Source: Flavobacterium fragile (GTDB lineage: Bacteria; Bacteroidota; Bacteroidia; Flavobacteriales; Flavobacteriaceae). Taken from it: a DNA stretch of 64,000 nt. The notes under the pieces were generated by a model. That model was not told where the DNA came from. It did no database searches and was given only the letters and a program-made list of their open reading frames with translations. Positions 60,505 through 64,000 of the stretch are shown one piece after another (position 1 is the first letter of the stretch; each line of letters begins with the position of its first letter). The translations under genes and the position numbers were made by a program. Where the stretch lies: NCBI RefSeq assembly GCF_023634865.1, contig NZ_JAMLJN010000007.1:83707-147706 (forward strand), given 5' to 3'.

Positions 60505-61272
60505 TTATAATTCCCAAGAATTCAATTGTTGCATCACATGATGTGCCGTTAAATCAAATTGCACGGGTACAATTGAAATGTAACCATTTTCTAAAGCCCA
60601 TTCATCGGTATCAGTTCCTTTGTCCAAATTGACAAATTGTCCAGTTAACCAATAATATTCTTTTCCTTGTGGATTGGTCCTTTTGTCAAATTCTTCTTGC
60701 CATATGGCTTTTGCTTGGCGACAAATTTTGACACCTTTAATTTCTTCTTTGCTTAATTTTGGAAAATTAACGTTTAAAATTACGCCTTCGGGCAAACCGT
60801 TTTTCAAAACTTCAGAAGCAATTTGTTTTATATGACTTTTGATGGGTTCAAAATCGGCATCCCAACTGTAATCTAATAGCGAAAATCCGATAGCGGGAAT
60901 ACCCTCGATTCCTGCCTCAACAGCAGCACTCATAGTTCCAGAATAAATCACATTGATAGAAGAATTGGAACCATGATTAATTCCAGAAACACATAAGTCG
61001 GGTTTTCTTTTTAGAATTTCGTTTACGGCAATTTTTACACAATCTACGGGAGTTCCGCTGCAACTGTATTCCTGTTCTAAGTCTTTGTCTAAATGTACTT
61101 TTTCTAGTTTTAAGGTATTGTTTATGGTAATCGCGTGTCCCATTGCACTTTGAGGACTATCGGGAGCTACAACTACAACTTCGCCTAATTCTTTCATCAC
61201 TTCAATCAAAGCGCGAATACCTGGAGCAACAATGCTGTCATCGTTAGTTACTAATATCAGTGGTTTTGTCAT
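60505..61272 (-). CDS. surE: 5'/3'-nucleotidase SurE
   Basis: A 255-aa survival protein that dephosphorylates nucleoside monophosphates with a divalent metal. Start LILVTNDDSIVAPGIRAL (motif NDDGI with Ser for Gly), then VVAPDSPQSAMGHAITI, CSGTPVDCVK and GINHGSNSSINVIYSGTM. It is the first gene of surE-lpxB, divergent from prc. Confidence 0.94.
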   Translation of the reverse strand: MTKPLILVTNDDSIVAPGIRALIEVMKELGEVVVVAPDSPQSAMGHAITINNTLKLEKVHLDKDLEQEYSCSGTPVDCVKIAVNEILKRKPDLCVSGINHGSNSSINVIYSGTMSAAVEAGIEGIPAIGFSLLDYSWDADFEPIKSHIKQIASEVLKNGLPEGVILNVNFPKLSKEEIKGVKICRQAKAIWQEEFDKRTNPQGKEYYWLTGQFVNLDKGTDTDEWALENGYISIVPVQFDLTAHHVMQQLNSWEL

Positions 61273-61338
61273 TTTTGTACATTTTTTGCTAAATTAAATA
61301 ATTTAAATCGAAACCTTTTTTTTGTTGGATAAATTTTG

Positions 61339-61367
61339 TGTGTTTAACAAAAAATTATAGTAATTTG
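61339..61367 (+). promoter_or_regulatory. Possible promoter of the Prc peptidase gene
   Basis: TTG near 61337-61339, 21-nt spacer, TAATTTG 61361-61367 (one base shorter than the TAnnTTTG consensus). The spacer and -33 fit. It would make the TTG at 61373 lie at the transcription start, so the start is later. Confidence 0.35.
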
Positions 61368-61414
61368 CGCACTTGTGGCATGATTTTTTGTGTAATTTAG
61401 TTGAAAATTTTTCA

Positions 61415-63568
61415 ATGAAACGAATTGTGGATTTTATGAAAAGAAATTATAAGGTTATATTGCTGATTACTGCTCTATCAGCAATTTTATGGAGTTTTAT
61501 TCCTACTGAAAAAAAAGAAGACTCTGAAAAAGATAAACTTTTATTAGAGTTGTTGACATTTGTCTTGGAGCGTGGACATTACAGTCCTATAGAAATGAAT
61601 GATGCATTTTCTAAAAAAGTGTATGCTAAATACCTGGATAATATAGATCCAACAAAACGTTTTTTTATACAAAGCGATATCGAGGAGTTTCAGAAATATG
61701 AAACTTCGATTGATGATATGATTAAAAATAAAGATCTTACCTTTTTTAATTTAACTAACGAACGTTTGTTAAAGAGAATGAAAGAGGCTCGAGAAATTTA
61801 TCAAGACGTTTTAGCCAAACCATTTGATTTTAATAAGGACGAAACGATTAATGTTGATTATGAAAAAATGCCGTTCTCTAAAAATAAGTCAGATTTGAAG
61901 GATAGATGGAGAAAACAACTGAAATTGCAAGCTTTGTCTTCAATAACAGATAAGGAAAAATTAGAACAAGATAAAAAAGAAAAAGATCCTAAAGCAGAGA
62001 TAAAATCTTTTGAAGAAATTGAAAAGGACGTAAGAAAAAATTCATTGAAATCTTTGGATGAATATTTTGATTTTATTGAAGACGAGTTAGATAGAAGTGA
62101 TTGGTTTGCTATTTATTTAAATTCAATTGTAGAACGTTATGATCCGCACACGTTCTATTTTTCTCCTGATGATAAAGAAAAATTTGATGTAAGTATGAGT
62201 GGAACATTTCAAGGAATTGGTGCTCGTTTACAAAAGAAAGAATCGGGTGTAGAGATTTCAGAGTTGATTTCAGGAGGTCCCGCTTGGAGAGGGAAACAGT
62301 TGGAAGCTGGGGATGTGATTTTGAAAGTGGGCCAAGGTAAAGAAGATCCTATTGATGTTGCAGGAATGCGTTTGGACGATGTTGTTAAAAAAATTAAAGG
62401 ACCAAAAGGAACAGAAGTTCGCTTAACAGTAAAAAAAGTTGACGGCACCATTAAAGTAATTTCTATTATCAGAGATGAGGTAGAAACAGAAGAAACCTTT
62501 GCCAAATCAAGTGTGGTTGAAAAAGACGGAAAACGTTTTGGGATCATTCATCTTCCAAAATTTTATATCAGTTTTGAAAATAAACAAAAAAGAGATGCCT
62601 TTAAAGATGTAGCCGCTGAGGTTGAAAAATTAAAAGCTCAAAATATTGATGGTTTAGTGATGGATCTTCGAGATAATGGAGGGGGTTCTTTAGAAACTGT
62701 TGTTAAAATGGTTGGGTTGTTTATTCCTGAAGGACCCGTTGTTCAAGTAAAAGCTCCCGGAAGAAATCCAGAAATTTTGCCAGATGCAGATAAGAAAGTG
62801 TATTATGATGGTCCACTGGTAGTAATGATTAATAATTTTTCTGCCTCTGCATCTGAAATATTTGCTGCTGCCATTCAGGATTATAAGAGAGGAATTGTGG
62901 TAGGAAGTAAGCATTCCTATGGAAAAGGGACGGTTCAAAATGTTATCGATTTAAATCAATTTGTAAGAGGAAGTTCTTATGGCGACTTGGGAGCATTGAA
63001 AACTACAATTCAGAAATTCTACAGAATTAATGGTGGTTCTACTCAAAGAGAAGGCGTTCGAAGTGATATCGTTTTTCCTGATCGTTTCTCTTATTTAGAT
63101 ATGGGAGAACGCGACGAAGAAAGTGCTTTGCCTTGGGATAAAATCGCACCAGCGAATTACGAACCTCTTAATGTTAATTATGAAGGTATTATTGCTAATA
63201 GTAATAAGCGTATTGCTTCCAATGCTACTTTTAATTTAATTGATGAAAATGCTAAGTGGATTTTTGAAAGAAAAGATGAAAATGTATTTAGTTTAAAACT
63301 TAATGATTTCAAGAAGGAAATAGAATCCTCCGATGTAAAAGCCAAGAAATTTAAAGCGATTTCTGAATATAACAATCATTTAAAATTCCACTCACTACCT
63401 GATGAAGTTACTCTTTTTGAAAAAGACACTGTATTGAAACAAAAACGTGAACGTTGGCACGAAGATTTACAAAAAGATATTTACATTGAAGAGACTTTAA
63501 ATGTTATCTTAGATATGAAGTCTTTGCTAAAGGGTAAAGCTTTTTCTCAGAAATTTAGTATGAATTAA
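61415..63568 (+). CDS. prc: Carboxy-terminal processing peptidase (Prc/Tsp-like)
   Basis: A 717-aa periplasmic S41 serine peptidase. The N-terminal membrane segment or signal is NYKVILLITALSAILWSFIP; then an N-terminal helical domain, a PDZ domain (about residues 245-345; FQGIGARLQKKESGVEI), the catalytic domain with Ser in NNFSASASEIFAAA and Lys in HSYGKGTVQN, and a DUF3340-like C-terminal domain. It degrades or processes envelope proteins from the C-terminus. Start: ATG 61415 is chosen; ATG 61436 is also possible. A terminator follows. Confidence 0.93.
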   Translation: MKRIVDFMKRNYKVILLITALSAILWSFIPTEKKEDSEKDKLLLELLTFVLERGHYSPIEMNDAFSKKVYAKYLDNIDPTKRFFIQSDIEEFQKYETSIDDMIKNKDLTFFNLTNERLLKRMKEAREIYQDVLAKPFDFNKDETINVDYEKMPFSKNKSDLKDRWRKQLKLQALSSITDKEKLEQDKKEKDPKAEIKSFEEIEKDVRKNSLKSLDEYFDFIEDELDRSDWFAIYLNSIVERYDPHTFYFSPDDKEKFDVSMSGTFQGIGARLQKKESGVEISELISGGPAWRGKQLEAGDVILKVGQGKEDPIDVAGMRLDDVVKKIKGPKGTEVRLTVKKVDGTIKVISIIRDEVETEETFAKSSVVEKDGKRFGIIHLPKFYISFENKQKRDAFKDVAAEVEKLKAQNIDGLVMDLRDNGGGSLETVVKMVGLFIPEGPVVQVKAPGRNPEILPDADKKVYYDGPLVVMINNFSASASEIFAAAIQDYKRGIVVGSKHSYGKGTVQNVIDLNQFVRGSSYGDLGALKTTIQKFYRINGGSTQREGVRSDIVFPDRFSYLDMGERDEESALPWDKIAPANYEPLNVNYEGIIANSNKRIASNATFNLIDENAKWIFERKDENVFSLKLNDFKKEIESSDVKAKKFKAISEYNNHLKFHSLPDEVTLFEKDTVLKQKRERWHEDLQKDIYIEETLNVILDMKSLLKGKAFSQKFSMN

Positions 63569-63580
63569 GAAATATAAACT

Positions 63581-63613
63581 AAAAAAAAGCTCGATTTTAT
63601 CGAGCTTTTTTTT
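63581..63613 (+). terminator. Terminator of prc
   Basis: AAAAAAAAGCTCGA, five-base loop, TCGAGCTTTTTTTT. Confidence 0.88.
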
Positions 63614-63616
63614 AGT

Positions 63617-64000
63617 TGACACTATCCTAAAAAGTGTGTAAGTTAAAAATAATGGGGTTTGACTTTTTACTTAAAGTTGAACCCTTTTTTCAAATATAGT
63701 TAAGAACTGATTGAGGATTAATCCCCAATTTTGGATTGGCATTGACCATTTTTTGGTTGCTTCTCTCAGAGCCAAATATACGGATTTTAAAACAGCATCA
63801 TCCGTTGGGAACGATAATTTATTTTTGGTGTACTTTCTAATCTTACCGTTAAGATTCTCGATTAAATTAGTGGTATAAATTATTTTTCTAATTTCTATTG
63901 GGAAGTCAAAAAACACGGTGAGTTCTTCCCAATTTTCTTCCCAAGATTTTACTGCATAAGGATATTTATGATTCCATTTATTGGCAAAATCTTCTAATGC
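63617..64000 (-). mobile_element. IS256-family insertion sequence, right part
   Basis: A transposase gene on the minus strand runs off the right edge. Between its stop (63671) and the prc terminator lies GACACTATCCTAAAAAGTG (from about 63618), which resembles the terminal inverted repeat style of IS256 elements (TGACAC-like end). The exact end and target duplication cannot be set because the other end is outside the window. Confidence 0.65.
63671..64000 (-). CDS. IS256-family transposase, C-terminal part
   Basis: 109 codons of the C-terminal half, open to the edge of the window. The mutator/IS256 signature is present: [20 protein letters not shown], then [22 protein letters not shown] near the end. 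Upstream [20 protein letters not shown] also fits. The reading frame is intact in the visible part. The family acts by a DDE mechanism; the third acidic residue is expected in the IEN segment. Confidence 0.93.
   Translation of the reverse strand, partial: ALEDFANKWNHKYPYAVKSWEENWEELTVFFDFPIEIRKIIYTTNLIENLNGKIRKYTKNKLSFPTDDAVLKSVYLALREATKKWSMPIQNWGLILNQFLTIFEKRVQL

Noticed and set aside
61373..61414. Fourteen-residue N-terminal extension of Prc from a TTG.
   Set aside because: It lies at the expected transcription start and weakens the signal peptide; the ATG at 61415 is better.
1..64000. CRISPR arrays, rRNA operons, prophage or conjugative genes.
   Set aside because: No regularly spaced repeats, rRNA-like sequence or phage/conjugation proteins are seen; the only mobile element recognised is the IS256 copy.

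Overview
The window is a chromosomal segment of a Bacteroidota bacterium, very probably Flavobacterium or a close Flavobacteriaceae relative. The evidence is seen directly: AT-rich DNA; the gliding genes gldE-gldD directly behind ssb and next to mutY; a secreted adhesin with a type B T9SS (gliding-motility-type) C-terminal domain; lipoprotein and signal peptides of flavobacterial style; many intergenic copies of the Bacteroidota -7 promoter element TAnnTTTG, several with TTG 18-22 nt upstream; and almost no Shine-Dalgarno sequences. Most of the segment is core genome. There is no prophage, CRISPR array or large island; an IS256-family element begins at the right edge (about 63617 onward).

Layout. 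1-6.7 kb: a DUF3109 tail, class Ia ribonucleotide reductase nrdB-nrdA, a small hypothetical protein, dGTPase dgt, and ribosomal proteins rpmA/rplU on the other strand. 6.8-15 kb: a catalytic/non-catalytic M16 peptidase pair, a DMT permease, an HMA-domain lipoprotein, then the leftward gldD-gldE-ssb and mutY genes. 15-21.5 kb: hup, a 30-aa very basic protein, RNase G, a SIMPL protein, tadA, dxs, a DUF3078 protein and tRNA-Leu(UAG). 21.6-31.8 kb: an envelope protein, an amidohydrolase, a BaiN-like flavoprotein, TspO, the mevalonate genes mvaD and mvk with a ParE-type toxin-antitoxin pair between them, a UbiA prenyltransferase, an S4 pseudouridine synthase, an NTF2-like protein and a Dus enzyme. 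31.9-40 kb: lepA behind a short coupled upstream ORF, a 1419-aa T9SS adhesin, and umuC-umuD. 40-48.7 kb, all leftward: PpiD-like foldase, a CNNM/CorC protein, a small membrane protein, lptC, an outer-membrane barrel and coaX; then tRNA-Phe (rightward) and a GYDIA-type GHMP kinase with HMG-CoA reductase. 48.8-57.2 kb: a DPP IV-type peptidase, three POT peptide transporters with a DUF1016/YhcG nuclease gene wedged between two of them, and a thioredoxin. 57.2-64 kb: comEC, lpxB, surE (leftward), Prc protease, and the IS256 transposase.

How the genes work together. Two separated clusters (25.8-29.4 kb and 46.5-48.7 kb) carry most of a mevalonate pathway: HMG-CoA reductase, mevalonate kinase, diphosphomevalonate decarboxylase, and a GYDIA kinase that is a good candidate for the missing phosphomevalonate kinase. 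Dxs is also present, plausibly for thiamine and pyridoxal phosphate rather than isoprenoids. The S9 peptidase and POT transporters form a peptide-use block. lptC, lpxB, PpiD, Prc and the barrels serve the envelope; nrdAB, dgt, mutY, ssb and umuCD serve DNA precursor supply and repair.

Most worth a second look: (a) two consecutive hairpins plus a 30-codon ORF filling the nrdB-nrdA gap; (b) a short upstream ORF with a real GGAGG whose stop overlaps the lepA start; (c) two accessory modules (toxin-antitoxin; DUF1016 nuclease) fitted into housekeeping clusters, one without any intergenic space; (d) the GYDIA kinase as candidate phosphomevalonate kinase; and (e) a perfect dyad abutting umuC. I found no clear case of a wholly new multi-gene system.
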